Shown here in pieces: positions 26,904-36,309 of a DNA stretch of 64,000 bases; position 1 is the first letter of the stretch, and every line of letters starts with the position of its first letter. The notes beneath the pieces are model-generated. The model was not told where the DNA came from, did no database searches, and worked only from the letters and a program-made list of their open reading frames with translations. The DNA comes from Acidovorax carolinensis (lineage in GTDB: Bacteria; Pseudomonadota; Gammaproteobacteria; Burkholderiales; Burkholderiaceae_C). The translations under genes and the position numbers were made by a program. The stretch spans positions 4,053,501-4,117,500 of the forward strand of contig NZ_CP021361.1 of assembly GCF_002157145.1 (NCBI RefSeq). The letters run 5' to 3'.

Positions 26904-27646
26904 ATGCCCCGTTTCCATTGCCCGGAGCCCCTGGCCACCGGGGCCGAGATTGACCTGCCCCCCGGCGCCGCGCGCCATGTGCAGGTGCTGCGCCTGCAGC
27001 CGGGCGACGGCATCACGCTGTTCCATGGGGGCCAGGGTGTCGACAGCCCCGGCGGCGAGTTCGATGCCACCGTGCTGCGCATGGGCCGCAGCGACGTGCG
27101 CGTGCAGGTGGGCGCCCACCACGCCATCGAACGCGAAGCCCCGCGCGCCGTGCACCTGCTGGCCGGCATCACCGCCAACGAGCGCATGGACTGGCTGGTG
27201 GAAAAAGCCACCGAGCTGGGCGTGGCCAGCATCACGCCGCTGGTGGCTGAGCGCAGCGTGCTCAAGCTCAAGGGCGAGCGCGCCGAGAAAAAACTGGCCC
27301 ACTGGCAGGCCGTGGCCGTGGCCGCGTGCGAGCAATGCGGCCGCAACCGCGTGCCCGCGGTGCACGATGCGGTGGACCTGGCCGGCTGGCTGCGCGCCCA
27401 GGCGCTACTGCCCGCACCGGGCACGCGCCTGCTGCTGTCGCTGCGCGCCGGCACCGGGCCGCTGCACGCCGCCGCCGGGCCGGGCACAGGTGCGGTGGTG
27501 TTCCTGTCGGGCCCGAAGGTGGTCTGAGCGCTGCCGAGGAAGACCTGGCCCTCGCGCAGGGCTTCGCCCCGGTCACCCTGGGGCCGCGCGTGCTGCGCGC
27601 CGAAACCGCGCCGCTGGCGGCGCTGGCAGCGCTTACTCTGCAATAG
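26904..27646 (+). CDS. rsmE: 16S rRNA (uracil1498-N3)-methyltransferase RsmE, frameshifted
   Basis: PUA-like N-terminus (MPRFHCPEPLATGAEIDLPP, ARHVQVLRLQPGD) and a SPOUT core (LLAGITANERMDWLVEKATE; AVAACEQCGRNRVP). The frame breaks at FLSGPKVV-stop. Adding one C to the run at 27512-27514 gives FLSGPEGGLSAAEEDLA and continues to LGPRVLRAETA, the knot that binds SAM, ending at 27646. The full product would be about 247 aa, the normal size. Since rsmE is a conserved housekeeping gene and the rest is intact, a base-calling error is the simplest explanation. Confidence 0.85.
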
Positions 27647-27667
27647 ATCCCGCGCCGCGCGCGCTAG

Positions 27668-27985
27668 CTACATGCCGTAGTCGCGCTCCACGCGTGCAAT
27701 GCGCGTCTTGAAGCCCGCGTACCACTGTTCCCGGCCCCGGTGCTGGGCCTCCTGGTGCTCGGCATTCGCTTTCCAGGCGGCGATGGAGGCGAGGTCAGCC
27801 CAGTACGATACCGTGATGCCCAGGCCGTCGCGCGCCGACTCCACGCCCAGAAAACCCGGCTGCTGCGCGGCCAGCTCCACCATGCGCTCGGTCATGGCGC
27901 CATAACCCTGGTCGCCCTCGGTGCGCAGGCTGGTGAAAATCACCGCGTAATACGGCGGCGCGGGGGTGTTGGCGAGGCCGTCCAT
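27668..27985 (-). CDS. Antibiotic biosynthesis monooxygenase (ABM) domain protein
   Basis: 105 aa. YYAVIFTSLRTEGDQGYG, then MVELAAQQPGFLGVESARDG, ITVSYWADLASIAAWK and a terminal HQEAQHRGREQWYAGFKTR match small ABM-domain dimers of the ferredoxin-like fold. These bind hydrophobic or haem-like ligands; the true substrate is unknown. The start MDGLANTP lies 13 bp after the DUF3617 gene, so the two are probably one transcript. Longer in-frame extensions overlap the neighbour and are ignored. Confidence 0.8.
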   Translation of the reverse strand: MDGLANTPAPPYYAVIFTSLRTEGDQGYGAMTERMVELAAQQPGFLGVESARDGLGITVSYWADLASIAAWKANAEHQEAQHRGREQWYAGFKTRIARVERDYGM

Positions 27986-27998
27986 CTCAGCGCCCACC

Positions 27999-28562
27999 TC
28001 AGCGCGCCATTGGCACGGGCTTGATGGCGCCGCAGTTGTCCGACAGCCACTTGCCGGACTGCGCCATGTCGATCTGCTCGGGCTTGCCCGCGTTCTCCGT
28101 CTTGAATTTGAATTGGCCGGTGTAGGCCGTTGGGCCCTGCATGCTGACCGTGCCCTCACCACTGGACGGCGGCTGGCCCTGTCCACCCTTGCAGCTGAAG
28201 GCGACTTTCATGGTGTTGGCGTTGATGCGCTCCACTTTCTGCGTGCAACCCTGCTGCGGCGCAATGGCGTCCCTATCGGCCTGCTCCTGGGTGACGCAAA
28301 TCTTCATCGTCTGGCCCTTGGGCCCCATGCCCACGCCCTGCTGGGCCATCATCTGTTCCATCTGCCTGCGCTGCTCGGGCGGCATGCTGGCCAGGGACTT
28401 CTGCATCTCGGCCATGGCCGCTTCCATCTGGCCGCTCTGGCTTTTCATCGTCACGCTGTGTTCCCATAGTCCGGGCCGCATTTTTTGCGCCTGGGCGTGG
28501 GCCAGGCCCAGGGCGCCGGGCAACAGCACGGCAGTGGTGACGGCAATGGCAAGCATTTGCAT
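27999..28562 (-). CDS. DUF3617 domain periplasmic protein
   Basis: 187 aa with a signal peptide (MQMLAIAVTTAVLLPGALG...AHA). MRPGLWEHSVTMKSQSGQM starts the DUF3617 core; a Met/Gln-rich helix (MEQMMAQQGVGMGPKG) and cysteines at KICVT, GCTQK, FSCKG and DNCG follow the family pattern. Function unknown; probably periplasmic. Upstream of the ABM gene in the same direction. Confidence 0.78.
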   Translation of the reverse strand: MQMLAIAVTTAVLLPGALGLAHAQAQKMRPGLWEHSVTMKSQSGQMEAAMAEMQKSLASMPPEQRRQMEQMMAQQGVGMGPKGQTMKICVTQEQADRDAIAPQQGCTQKVERINANTMKVAFSCKGGQGQPPSSGEGTVSMQGPTAYTGQFKFKTENAGKPEQIDMAQSGKWLSDNCGAIKPVPMAR

Positions 28563-28672
28563 GGCAGGGCGCTCCGGGCAGGATGACAAGAGACCGACAG
28601 TATCCCCAAGCCGCGCCGGGCTGCCAAGGGCCTGTGCGCGGGCCCGCATCGTGCAGTGCAAGCGCGGGTTGG

Positions 28673-29961
28673 TCAGGCGCGCAGATGGGGCTGCGCACGC
28701 AATTGCTCGGGCGTGGTGAAGTAAGCCGCCGAATCGCCAAGCCCGGCGCGCGCCAGGGCCAGCACGTGCCGCGCCACGGTGCGCAGGTGCACCTCGTCGG
28801 GCCCGTCCATCAGGCGCAGCGCGCGGCCCCAGGTCCAGAATGCGGCCAGCGGCGTGTCGGGCGACAGGCCCATGGCGCCAAAGATCTGCATCGCGCGGTC
28901 CGCCACGCGCTGCTGCAATCGCGCGGCCACCACCTTGATGGCGGCGACTTGGGCGCGCACCTGCCGTACATCTGCCGTATCGCCCTGGTCCAGCAACCAG
29001 GCCGCATGCCACACCAAAAGGCGCGCCTGGTCGATCTCGATGCGCGACTCGGCAATCCACTCCTGCACATTCGCCTGCTCGGCTAGCGGCTTGCCAAAGG
29101 CGGTGCGCTCCAGCGCGCGCTCGGTGGCCAGGGAGAGGGCCAGCTCGCACTGGCCGATGGTGCGCATGCAGTGGTGCACGCGGCCCGGCCCCAGGCGCGC
29201 CTGGGCCATGGCAAAACCTGTGCCCCAGTCGCCCAGCAGGTGGTCGGCGGGCACGCGCACACCCTGCAGCAAGATCTCGCAATGCCCTCGGGCGCATGCT
29301 GGTGCAGCACGCTGATGTTGCGCACGATCTGCACGCCCGGTGCATCCACGGGCACCAGCACCATGCTGTGGCGGTGGTGGCTGTCGGACCCATCCGCATC
29401 GGCGTTGCGGCACAGCACGATGAGCAGCCGGCAATGCGGGTGCGCCGCACCGGTGATGAACCACTTGCGGCCGCTGAGCACCAGGTCGTCCCCCTCGCGC
29501 CGCACGGTGGTCTGCAGGTTGGTCGGGTCGGACGAGGCCACGTCGGGCTCGCTCATGGCAAAGGCCGAGCGCATGCGCCCCTCCAGCAGCGGCGTGAGCC
29601 ACGCCATGCGCTGCGCGGGCGTGGCAAACCGGTGCAGCAGCTCGATGTTGCCGGTGTCGGGTGCGTGGCAGTTGAATACTTCGGCCGCCCAGGGCAGACG
29701 GCCCATGGTTTCGGCCAGCGGCGCGTAGTCGAGGTTGGACAGGCGCGTGCCCGGCTCTTCGCCCTGCAGCGTGGGCAAAAACAGGTTCCACAGGCCTTCC
29801 TCGCGCGCCAGGGCCTTGAGGTCCTCCAGAAACGGCGGCGGGTAGTCGCCCGCCTGCACCGATGCGTGCCAGGCCGCGTTGTAGGGCAGCAGGTAGCGGT
29901 CCATGAACGCCTGCAGGCGCTCACGCAGTTGCCGGGCCAGGGGAGAGGGTGCGAAGTCCAT
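28673..29961 (-). CDS. Acyl-CoA dehydrogenase, frameshifted
   Basis: The N-terminal half (MDFAPSPLARQLRERL; AFAMSEPDVASSDPTN; RKWFITGAAHP) ends prematurely after HQHAPEG. The C-terminal half (CEILLQGVRVPADHLLGDWG; QIFGAMGLSPDTPLA) lies in another frame. Inserting one base at about 29284 restores HAPEGHCEILLQ. The joined protein, about 430 aa, is a full acyl-CoA dehydrogenase of the ACAD10/11-like type, an FAD enzyme of fatty-acid or branched-chain oxidation. No electron-transfer or CoA ligase genes flank it. As in three other genes here, the defect is one missing base. Confidence 0.8.
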
Positions 29962-30116
29962 ATAGGCATTGTGAAAACCCACGCGGCCCGTGTCACAACG
30001 CAGGCGACATGGGGCTTGATGCACGTCACGGTTTCACGCCAGAAATGGAGGTGGAAGCGGGTGCGGAAACGGTTGCGAAAAGGGCCAAGAAACCGGCTTT
30101 GCTAAAACTGCTTCGC

Positions 30117-30173
30117 TTTTCATAGCTATCAACGCTCATTGCACAAGCGCCAGAGGCTTTTTTGACTCAAACT
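30117..30173. repeat. Dispersed AGCGCT-palindrome repeat copy (reverse)
   Basis: TTTTCATAGCTATCAACGC, CACAAGCGCCAGAGGC and TTTTTTGACTCAAA. It lies 30 bp before the SRAP-like gene, in the divergent gap with the acyl-CoA dehydrogenase. Confidence 0.72.
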
Positions 30174-30199
30174 GCCGCGCACGCAGGTACCATGGCCCG

Positions 30200-30961
30200 A
30201 TGAGTACCCATTACGAAACCCTGCAGCAAGCCGACGCCTACCGCGAGGCATTTGCGGTCGAACCTCCAGCGGCGCTGGGCGAGCGCCATCTGTGGCCGCG
30301 CAAGCCAGGCTTTTTCATCGTGCATGCGGCCACGGCGGCGGCGCTGTCGCAGGCACCAGGCGCTACGCCTGAGGCAGAGGCGGCACCGGATGCCGCGCCT
30401 GATGCCACCGACACCGCGGCGCCCGCGCGCGTGCTGGTGCCCGCGCAGTGGGGTCTGGTGCCGCACTGGGTCAAGTCGGCGTCTGACGCCAAGCTGCGCG
30501 CGCCCAAGCTGGTCAGCGCCAAGTCGGACACCGCCTCCACCGGCACGGCGTTTCGCGATGCCTGGCTGAACGGCCAGCGCTGCATCGTGCCGATGGCCGC
30601 TTTTTATGAGGACGACCTGCGCAGCGGCAAGGCCGTGCCCACCCGCGTTGCGCGCGTGGACGGCAAGCCCATGGGCGTGGCAGGCCTGTGGGCGCGCTGG
30701 CAGGGTGCGGATGGCGAAGTCATCATCAGCTACTGCCTGCTCACGGTGAACGCCAACAACCACGCGCTGCTGCACCGCTACGGCCAGCCCGGCAGCGAAA
30801 AGAGCATGCCCGCCATACTGAACGAAGGCGCCTACGATGCGTGGCTCACGGCGCGGCCCGAAAAGGCCAAGGAGTTCATGCGCCAGTACGCGGCGCAGTG
30901 GCTGCTGGCCAACCCGGTGGAGAAGAAGGCGGACAAGGTGCCCAAGGGCTTTCTGGGCTGA
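30200..30961 (+). CDS. SRAP/YedK-family protein lacking catalytic Cys2
   Basis: 253 aa. WGLVPHW, RDAWLNGQRCIVPMAAFYE, GVAGLWARW and LLTVNANNH define the SOS-response-associated peptidase (YedK/HMCES) fold, which cross-links to abasic sites in ssDNA through Cys2. Here the protein begins MSTHYETL: position 2 is Ser (AGT, one base from TGT). The usual Asn of the NARSET motif is Ser (LVSAKSDTA) and the His expected near HRYGQPGSEKSMP appears to be replaced. The motif Glu (FYE) remains. Many comamonads have an MCxHYE paralogue (from memory), so this looks like a diverged or inactive member. There is no other in-frame start giving MC. Confidence 0.8.
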   Translation: MSTHYETLQQADAYREAFAVEPPAALGERHLWPRKPGFFIVHAATAAALSQAPGATPEAEAAPDAAPDATDTAAPARVLVPAQWGLVPHWVKSASDAKLRAPKLVSAKSDTASTGTAFRDAWLNGQRCIVPMAAFYEDDLRSGKAVPTRVARVDGKPMGVAGLWARWQGADGEVIISYCLLTVNANNHALLHRYGQPGSEKSMPAILNEGAYDAWLTARPEKAKEFMRQYAAQWLLANPVEKKADKVPKGFLG

Positions 30962-30965
30962 GGCC

Positions 30966-32453
30966 TCACAACCCCAGCGCCTGAAAGAGCTGCTCCGCCC
31001 GCGCTGTTGCCTCGGGCGCCATCTGCATGGGCCGGCCCCATTCGCGCTGGGTTTCACCAGGCCATTTGTTGGTGGCGTCCATCCCCATCTTGCTGCCCAG
31101 GCCGCTCACGGGCGAGGCAAAGTCGAGGTAGTCGATGGGCGTGTGCTCCACCAGCAGCGTGTCGCGCGCCGGGTCCATGCGGGTGGTGATGGCCCAGATC
31201 ACGTCGGGCCATGTGCGCACATCCACATCGTCATCCACCACCACGATGAACTTGGTGTACATGAACTGGCGCAGGTGGCTCCACACGCCCATCATCACGC
31301 GCCGCGCATGGCCGGCGTAGGCCTTTTTGATGCTCACCACCGCCATGCGGTAACTGCAGCCCTCGGGTGGCAGGTAGAAGTCCACGATCTCGGGGAACTG
31401 CTTTTGCAGCAGCGGGATGAACAGCTCGTTCATCGCCAGGCCCAGCACGGCGGGCTCGTCGGGTGGCTTGCCGGTATAGGTGCTGTGGTAGATCGGGTCC
31501 TTGCGCAGCGTGATGCGGTCGATGGTCAGCACGGGAAATTCGGCGCATTCGTTGTAGTAACCGGTGTGGTCGCCGTACGGCCCTTCCAGCGCGTGCTGCC
31601 AGCCACTGGCGTGGTTCGCATCGGGCTGGATATGGCCTTCGAGCACGATCTCGGCCGTGGCGGGCACCTGCAGCGGCACGCCCAGCGCGGGTGTGACTTC
31701 GGTGCGCGCGCCGCGCAGCAGGCCGGCGAACTGGTATTCGCTCAAGCTGTCGGGCACGGGTGTGACGGCGCCCAGCAGCGTGGCGGGGTCGGCGCCGAGC
31801 GCTACGGCCACGGGGTAGGGCTGGCCGGGGTGCTGGGCGCAGTGGTCGGCAAAGTCCAGCGCGCCGCCGCGGTGGGCCAGCCAGCGCACGATGACCTGGT
31901 TGCGCGAGAGCACCTGCTGGCGGTAGATGCCCAGGTTCTGCCGCGCCTTGCGCGGGCCGCGCGTGATGGTGAGGCCCCAGGTGATGAGCGGGGCCACGTC
32001 GCCGGGCCAGCAGTGCTGCACAGGCAGGCGCGCCAGATCGACATCGGGGCCTTCCCACACCTCTTGCTGGCAGGGCGCGCCGCGCGCCACGGTGTGCGGC
32101 GCCATGTTCCACAGGGTCTTGAGCAGCTGGCCCATGCCCAGCATGTCCTTGAAGCCCTTGGGCGCCTCGGGCTCTTTGAGGGTGGCCAGCAGCTCGCCCA
32201 AAGTGCGCACACCGCGCAGGTCGGGCACGCCCATGGCGCGCGCCACGCGGGCGGGGGTGCCAAACAGATTGGTGAGCACCGGCATGCGGTGGCCCATGGG
32301 CTGCTCGAACAGCAGCGCGGGCCCCCCGGCGCGCAGCACGCGGTCGCTGAGTGCGGTCATCTCCAGGTGGGGCGAGACGCTGCCCTCCACGCGGCGCAGG
32401 TCGCCCGTGGCTTCGAGCTGGGCCATGAAGTCGCGCAGGTCGCGGTAGGCCAT
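30966..32453 (-). CDS. ubiD: UbiD family 3-octaprenyl-4-hydroxybenzoate decarboxylase
   Basis: 495 aa. [21 protein letters not shown] at the start, GINLGIYR-type [11 protein letters not shown], YAPPxE-type [15 protein letters not shown] and [16 protein letters not shown] near residue 400 fit UbiD, which uses prenylated FMN to decarboxylate 4-hydroxy-3-polyprenylbenzoate in ubiquinone synthesis. It is the last gene of the ubi cluster, 66 bp after ubiX; a repeat copy fills that gap. Its stop faces the SRAP-like gene 5 bp away. Confidence 0.92.
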   Translation of the reverse strand: MAYRDLRDFMAQLEATGDLRRVEGSVSPHLEMTALSDRVLRAGGPALLFEQPMGHRMPVLTNLFGTPARVARAMGVPDLRGVRTLGELLATLKEPEAPKGFKDMLGMGQLLKTLWNMAPHTVARGAPCQQEVWEGPDVDLARLPVQHCWPGDVAPLITWGLTITRGPRKARQNLGIYRQQVLSRNQVIVRWLAHRGGALDFADHCAQHPGQPYPVAVALGADPATLLGAVTPVPDSLSEYQFAGLLRGARTEVTPALGVPLQVPATAEIVLEGHIQPDANHASGWQHALEGPYGDHTGYYNECAEFPVLTIDRITLRKDPIYHSTYTGKPPDEPAVLGLAMNELFIPLLQKQFPEIVDFYLPPEGCSYRMAVVSIKKAYAGHARRVMMGVWSHLRQFMYTKFIVVVDDDVDVRTWPDVIWAITTRMDPARDTLLVEHTPIDYLDFASPVSGLGSKMGMDATNKWPGETQREWGRPMQMAPEATARAEQLFQALGL

Positions 32454-32469
32454 GGTGTGCAGAGTTTAT

Positions 32470-32529
32470 GAATGTAATCGGCTGCTAGCGCTTATTTGAT
32501 AGGCGCTAGCAGCTATGAATCAAGGAGCA
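32470..32529. repeat. Dispersed AGCGCT-palindrome repeat copy; supplies ubiX stop codon
   Basis: CGGCTGCTAGCGCTTATT, GATAGGCGCTAGCAGCTATG, AATCAAGGAG. It occupies the ubiX-ubiD gap, and the ubiX TGA (32520-32522) lies inside it. A hairpin here could uncouple ubiD from the upstream message. Confidence 0.75.
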
Positions 32530-33116
32530 TCCGGTTCCAGACCCTGCCAGCGCGGTGCCAGGTCGTGGGGCACGTCGATGAGGTCGAGCGCGCGCGCCAC
32601 GCTGTAGTCCACCACTTCGCCCACGGTTTGCGGGCGCAGGTAGAAGGCGGGCAGCGGCGGGCAGATGATGCCGCCCATCTCGGTCACGGCCACCATGTTG
32701 CGCAGGTGCGTAAGGTGCAGCGGCGATTCGCGCACCATCAGCACCAGTCGGCGGCGCTCCTTGAGCGCCACGTCGGCCGCGCGCGTGAGCAGGTTGTCGG
32801 CCAGGCCGTGCGCAATGGCGGCGAGTGTGCGCATGGAACACGGCGCCACCACCATCGCATGGCACTGGAACGAACCGCTCGCAATGGCCGCGCCCACGTT
32901 GTGCACGTCGTGCACGCGGTGCGCCAGAGCCTCGACGGCGGGGCGGTCCATATCCAGCTCGTGCTGCAGGTTGCGCCAGCCCGCGTCCGAGACGACCAGG
33001 TGCGTCTCGATACCGCTCTGGCCCTGCAGCACCTGCAGCAGGCGCGCGCCATACACGGCGCCGCTGGCGCCCGAGATCGCAACGATGACGCGGCGCGGGG
33101 TGCCGATGTCAGCCAT
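32520..33116 (-). CDS. ubiX: Flavin prenyltransferase UbiX
   Basis: 198 aa. VIVAISGASGAVYGARLL near the N-terminus (FMN-binding Rossmann-like), SGSFQCHAMVVAPCSMRTLA near residues 80-100 and LVLMVRESPLHLTHLRNM, then PPLPAFYLRP match UbiX, which prenylates FMN to make the UbiD cofactor. It overlaps the upstream DGC-protein gene by 8 bp. Present with its client UbiD, it forms the decarboxylation step of the cluster. Confidence 0.93.
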   Translation of the reverse strand: MADIGTPRRVIVAISGASGAVYGARLLQVLQGQSGIETHLVVSDAGWRNLQHELDMDRPAVEALAHRVHDVHNVGAAIASGSFQCHAMVVAPCSMRTLAAIAHGLADNLLTRAADVALKERRRLVLMVRESPLHLTHLRNMVAVTEMGGIICPPLPAFYLRPQTVGEVVDYSVARALDLIDVPHDLAPRWQGLEPDAP

Positions 33117-33522
33117 GCGAAGGCTCCAGGCCCGCGGCCCGTTCCAGGGGCTGCGAAAGTTGGTCGGCCTCGACCTGCTCCAGCACCAGCGCGGCCTGCA
33201 CGGGGTCGAAGTCTTCGTGCGCGCGTTTTTTCACGCCGTACTGCTGCAACTGGTAATGCCGGTCGGCGGCGATGCCGTGGCGCGCCAGTGTGCTTTTCAC
33301 GCAGACCAGCGGGCAACCGTCGAGCGCGATGATGGGCCGGCCCGAGCGCACGATTTTCATCAGATGCGGCACATCGCCGCCCACCCCCGCGATGCACGAC
33401 ATCTCGGCCACGCCGCGCCGATCAAGCTGCAGCGCCACATGGTTGGCCAGCTGCGCGGCGCTGGAGCAGCCCGAGCAGGAATAGACGAGGGGGTGGTTCG
33501 GGTCGGCGGCCATGGCGGTCAT
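33109..33522 (-). CDS. DGC-domain putative zinc-binding protein in ubi cluster
   Basis: 137 aa. YSCSGCSSAAQLANHVALQL near the start, MSCIAGVGGDVP and IIALDGCPLVCVKSTL carry the Asp-Gly-Cys and paired cysteines of the DGC family of putative zinc- or metal-binding proteins. The start at 33522 overlaps the ubiT stop as ATGA and the end overlaps ubiX, so it is embedded in the cluster. That fixed position suggests a part in oxygen-independent ubiquinone synthesis, perhaps Fe-S or metal supply for UbiU/UbiV; this is inference. Confidence 0.75.
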   Translation of the reverse strand: MTAMAADPNHPLVYSCSGCSSAAQLANHVALQLDRRGVAEMSCIAGVGGDVPHLMKIVRSGRPIIALDGCPLVCVKSTLARHGIAADRHYQLQQYGVKKRAHEDFDPVQAALVLEQVEADQLSQPLERAAGLEPSHG

Positions 33523-34088
33523 CGTCCTGCGGGGCGCGATGCGGAGTCCAGGCGCTGCCGAAGGCGGCCCAGCACCTGGCGCGGCGCCAGCAACGGCACC
33601 CATTGGCGCGGGTCCAGCACCGGCAGCTCGATCGCATCGAGGGCGTTCTTGACCACCAGGCCCAGCTCGGTATCGCCCTCCATCGACAGACGGCGATTGA
33701 AGAACAGCGTGTCGGGGTCCTGCTGGCGCTGGGCCAGCAGCAAAAAGTCATGGGCGGTGGCGCTCAGCGTCAAATCGGCCATGGCGGGGGCGACCAATGG
33801 GGCGTGGGGTGCAAAGCGCTGGCCAGTCCAGGCAAAGTCGAACACCAGGCGCGCATCGCGCACCTGCACGCGCATTTTCTTGTGCAGCATCAGCTGCCCC
33901 ACATCGGCGGGCAGATGCCGGGCCAGTGCCAGGTTGAGCGCGGTCACCAACAGCAGCGAGCCGGGGTAGGCGGGCAGGCGCGACAGCAAGGCCCCCACAG
34001 GGAAGGGAACCACCAGAAGATCAGAAGAAGTAGAAGCAGCCATGGCGTGGGGTGGCACTCGGGTCAGGGTGAAAAGCACGATATCCAT
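33519..34088 (-). CDS. ubiT: SCP2-domain ubiquinone biosynthesis accessory factor UbiT
   Basis: 189 aa. The SCP2 sterol-carrier fold is seen in LALARHLPADVGQLMLHKKM, VFDFAWTGQRF, then LTLSATAHDFLLLAQRQQDP, DTLFFNRRLSMEGDTELGL and KNALDAIELP. UbiT binds prenylated precursors in the O2-independent pathway with UbiU and UbiV. The ATG at 34088 overlaps the ubiV stop by one base (TGATG); a second ATG at 34043 (MAASTSS) is possible. Confidence 0.88.
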   Translation of the reverse strand: MDIVLFTLTRVPPHAMAASTSSDLLVVPFPVGALLSRLPAYPGSLLLVTALNLALARHLPADVGQLMLHKKMRVQVRDARLVFDFAWTGQRFAPHAPLVAPAMADLTLSATAHDFLLLAQRQQDPDTLFFNRRLSMEGDTELGLVVKNALDAIELPVLDPRQWVPLLAPRQVLGRLRQRLDSASRPAGR

Positions 34089-35014
34089 CAGGGGTTCGGG
34101 GCATTGCCAGCGGCCTGCCCCTGCTCCAGGCCAGGACGGTCGAACCAGTAGCCGTTGCAGGGCTGGTCGGGCATGAAGGCTTGCATGCGCTGCACGTAAT
34201 CTGCGCCGCCGGGCTGCTGCGCCGGGCCGCGGGCTTCGTCGAACAGCGCAATGATCTGCGCCATGTGCTGCGACTGCGGGCTCAGCCGCACCAGATCCAC
34301 GCCCAGCGCGCGCATCGCGGCCAGCTCGTTGGCCAGGTTGTAGACCCGGGCCGACTGCGTCTGCGTGCCATTGAGGACCAGAAAGTCCTCGCTCTCGCGG
34401 GTGCGTAGCGTCAGGCCGTCGGCATGTTCCAGGCAGCTAAAACCGCAGTCATCCTTGGGCAAATTGCGGTGGCGTGCCGTGAAGCAGCGCGCCGAGTAGG
34501 CCAGTGGCATGCGCCCGTACGCAAACACTTCCGTTTCAAGCCCGGCAGGGCGATTCACCAGCATGGCGGCCAGCGCATCCTGCGCCATCTCCAGCGGCAT
34601 CACCCAGCGGCTGGCGCCCAGCTGCGCCATCCATTGCAGCGAGGGCGCGTTGTACAGGTTCAGGTGCGGGCCTGCAACGAAGGGCCGACCCGGCGTTTGG
34701 CCCGACAGGCAGCGCACCGCGCCCATGTCGTTGGCCTCGACGGTGAACTCGGCGTTGTCAGCGATCTTGTGCAACACGCTCACGTCCGAGCCCGACTCGA
34801 TCAGCACCTGCGTGGACAGCACGGCCTGCTTGCCGGCGTCCTGCAGCATGCGGGCAATGTCCAGCCAGTCGGCCAGCCGCAGTTCGTGGCGGCGCGAGCA
34901 CACGGTTTCGCCCAGGTAGACCACGTCGAGCGGCGTGGCGGCCATGGCCTCGTAGAAAGCGAAGATGGTTTCGCGCGGCCAGTAGTACAGCAGCGGACCC
35001 AGGGATAGTTTCAT
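34088..35014 (-). CDS. ubiV: O2-independent ubiquinone hydroxylation protein UbiV (U32 family)
   Basis: 308 aa. [20 protein letters not shown] is the family start, and GGAG is well placed 8 bp before it; an upstream ATG (35038) overlapping the ubiU stop would add 8 residues. [16 protein letters not shown] and [20 protein letters not shown] with a following C give the four-cysteine [4Fe-4S] site. With UbiU it hydroxylates the ubiquinone ring without oxygen, using prephenate as hydroxyl donor in E. coli. Confidence 0.92.
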   Translation of the reverse strand: MKLSLGPLLYYWPRETIFAFYEAMAATPLDVVYLGETVCSRRHELRLADWLDIARMLQDAGKQAVLSTQVLIESGSDVSVLHKIADNAEFTVEANDMGAVRCLSGQTPGRPFVAGPHLNLYNAPSLQWMAQLGASRWVMPLEMAQDALAAMLVNRPAGLETEVFAYGRMPLAYSARCFTARHRNLPKDDCGFSCLEHADGLTLRTRESEDFLVLNGTQTQSARVYNLANELAAMRALGVDLVRLSPQSQHMAQIIALFDEARGPAQQPGGADYVQRMQAFMPDQPCNGYWFDRPGLEQGQAAGNAPNP

Positions 35015-35034
35015 GGTGCGGTCTCCGGGGTGCG

Positions 35035-36078
35035 TCATTTCCAGGGGCGGTGGTAGGCGCCCAGCGTGTGCTGCTGGCCCTCGGCCACCTGGTCGAGGCT
35101 GGCCATCCAGGTGGTCTTGGGGGCGTAGCGGTGGGGGTTGGCCAGGCACTGGTCCATGGCTTCGCGCCAGACCCTGGTGACTTGCGCCACATAGGCCGGG
35201 CTGCGCTGGCGGCCTTCGATCTTGATGGCGCGCACACCGATCTTGAGCAACTGGGGCAGCAGCTCCAGCGTGTTGAGGCTGGTGGGCTCTTCGATGGCGT
35301 AGTAGTTCTCGTCGTCCCCCACGTCGAAGCGGCCCTTGCACAGCGTGGGGTAGCCGGCGTTTTCGCCGGGCGCATAGCGGTCGATCAACACGCCGTTCAG
35401 GCGCGACTCGCGGCCCTGCGGTGTCTCCTGCCAACGCACGGCCTTGGGCGGCGAGCACACGCCGTGCGTGTTGGGGGATTCGCCCGTCACGTACGAAGAC
35501 AGCGCGCAGCGCCCCTCGACCATCACGCACAGGCTGCCAAAGCCGAACACCTCGATCTCCACCGGGGTCTTGTCGATGACCTGGCGCACCTGCTCCATCG
35601 ACAGCACGCGCGGCAGCACGGCCCGCACGATGCCGAACTGCTCGCGGTAGAAGTTGATGGCCTCGTAGTTGGTGGCCGAGCCCTGCACCGACAGGTGCAG
35701 GCGCAGCTTCGGATGGCGCTGCGCCGCGTAGTGCATGAGCCCGGGGTCGGCCAGGATGACGGCGTCCACCCCCAGGTCCACCGCCTTGTCCAGGGCGCTG
35801 CGCCAGGGGTCGGGGTTGGACGCCTGGGGATAGGTATTGAGCGCCATGAACACCTTGCAGCCGCGCTCATGCGCGTAACGAATGCCGCTGGCGATGGCCG
35901 CCTCGTCAAAGTTCAGACCCGCAAAGTTGCGCGCGTTGGTGGCGTCGCGCAGGCCCAGGTAGACACAGTTGGCACCGTTGTCCACCGCGGCCTTCAGGGC
36001 GGGCAGGCTGCCGGCGGGGCAGACCAGTTCAAGGGCGGTCGCCGCAGGGGGCGCCGCAGTCGGGTTCAGGGATTCCAT
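35035..36078 (-). CDS. ubiU: O2-independent ubiquinone hydroxylation protein UbiU (U32 family)
   Basis: 347 aa. [20 protein letters not shown] near residue 15, [18 protein letters not shown], and cysteines in [26 protein letters not shown] and YPTLCKGRF match the UbiU [4Fe-4S] ligands. It is the first gene of the ubiU-ubiV-ubiT-DGC-ubiX-ubiD run. The start ATG at 36078 follows TTG/GTG codons without a clear Shine-Dalgarno sequence. It probably forms a complex with UbiV. Confidence 0.92.
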   Translation of the reverse strand: MESLNPTAAPPAATALELVCPAGSLPALKAAVDNGANCVYLGLRDATNARNFAGLNFDEAAIASGIRYAHERGCKVFMALNTYPQASNPDPWRSALDKAVDLGVDAVILADPGLMHYAAQRHPKLRLHLSVQGSATNYEAINFYREQFGIVRAVLPRVLSMEQVRQVIDKTPVEIEVFGFGSLCVMVEGRCALSSYVTGESPNTHGVCSPPKAVRWQETPQGRESRLNGVLIDRYAPGENAGYPTLCKGRFDVGDDENYYAIEEPTSLNTLELLPQLLKIGVRAIKIEGRQRSPAYVAQVTRVWREAMDQCLANPHRYAPKTTWMASLDQVAEGQQHTLGAYHRPWK

Positions 36079-36251
36079 CACAAGCAATCAATGGCCGGCT
36101 CCGGGCATGGAACCACGGCACTGGCGGCACCTTAGCGACTGGGGGCTGCGCGGCGGCTGATCTTCGTCAACTGCAGTGCACAATGCCAGACGAATGCCGT
36201 CGGGCTTTGATGCAGGCCATGCCGTCGGGCCGCTGGCAACGGGTTCATGCG

Positions 36252-36287
36252 CCCCGTCACCCCGTCACCCCGTCACCCCGTCACCCC
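36252..36287. repeat. 8-bp tandem repeat, 4.5 copies
   Basis: CCCCGTCA repeated four times plus CCCC, ahead of the MFS gene. Eight is not a multiple of three, so slippage would shift an upstream ATG (36247) in and out of frame with the transporter, or alter promoter spacing. Confidence 0.85.
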
Positions 36288-36309
36288 TTATCCCCAACGC
36301 CATCCCGCC

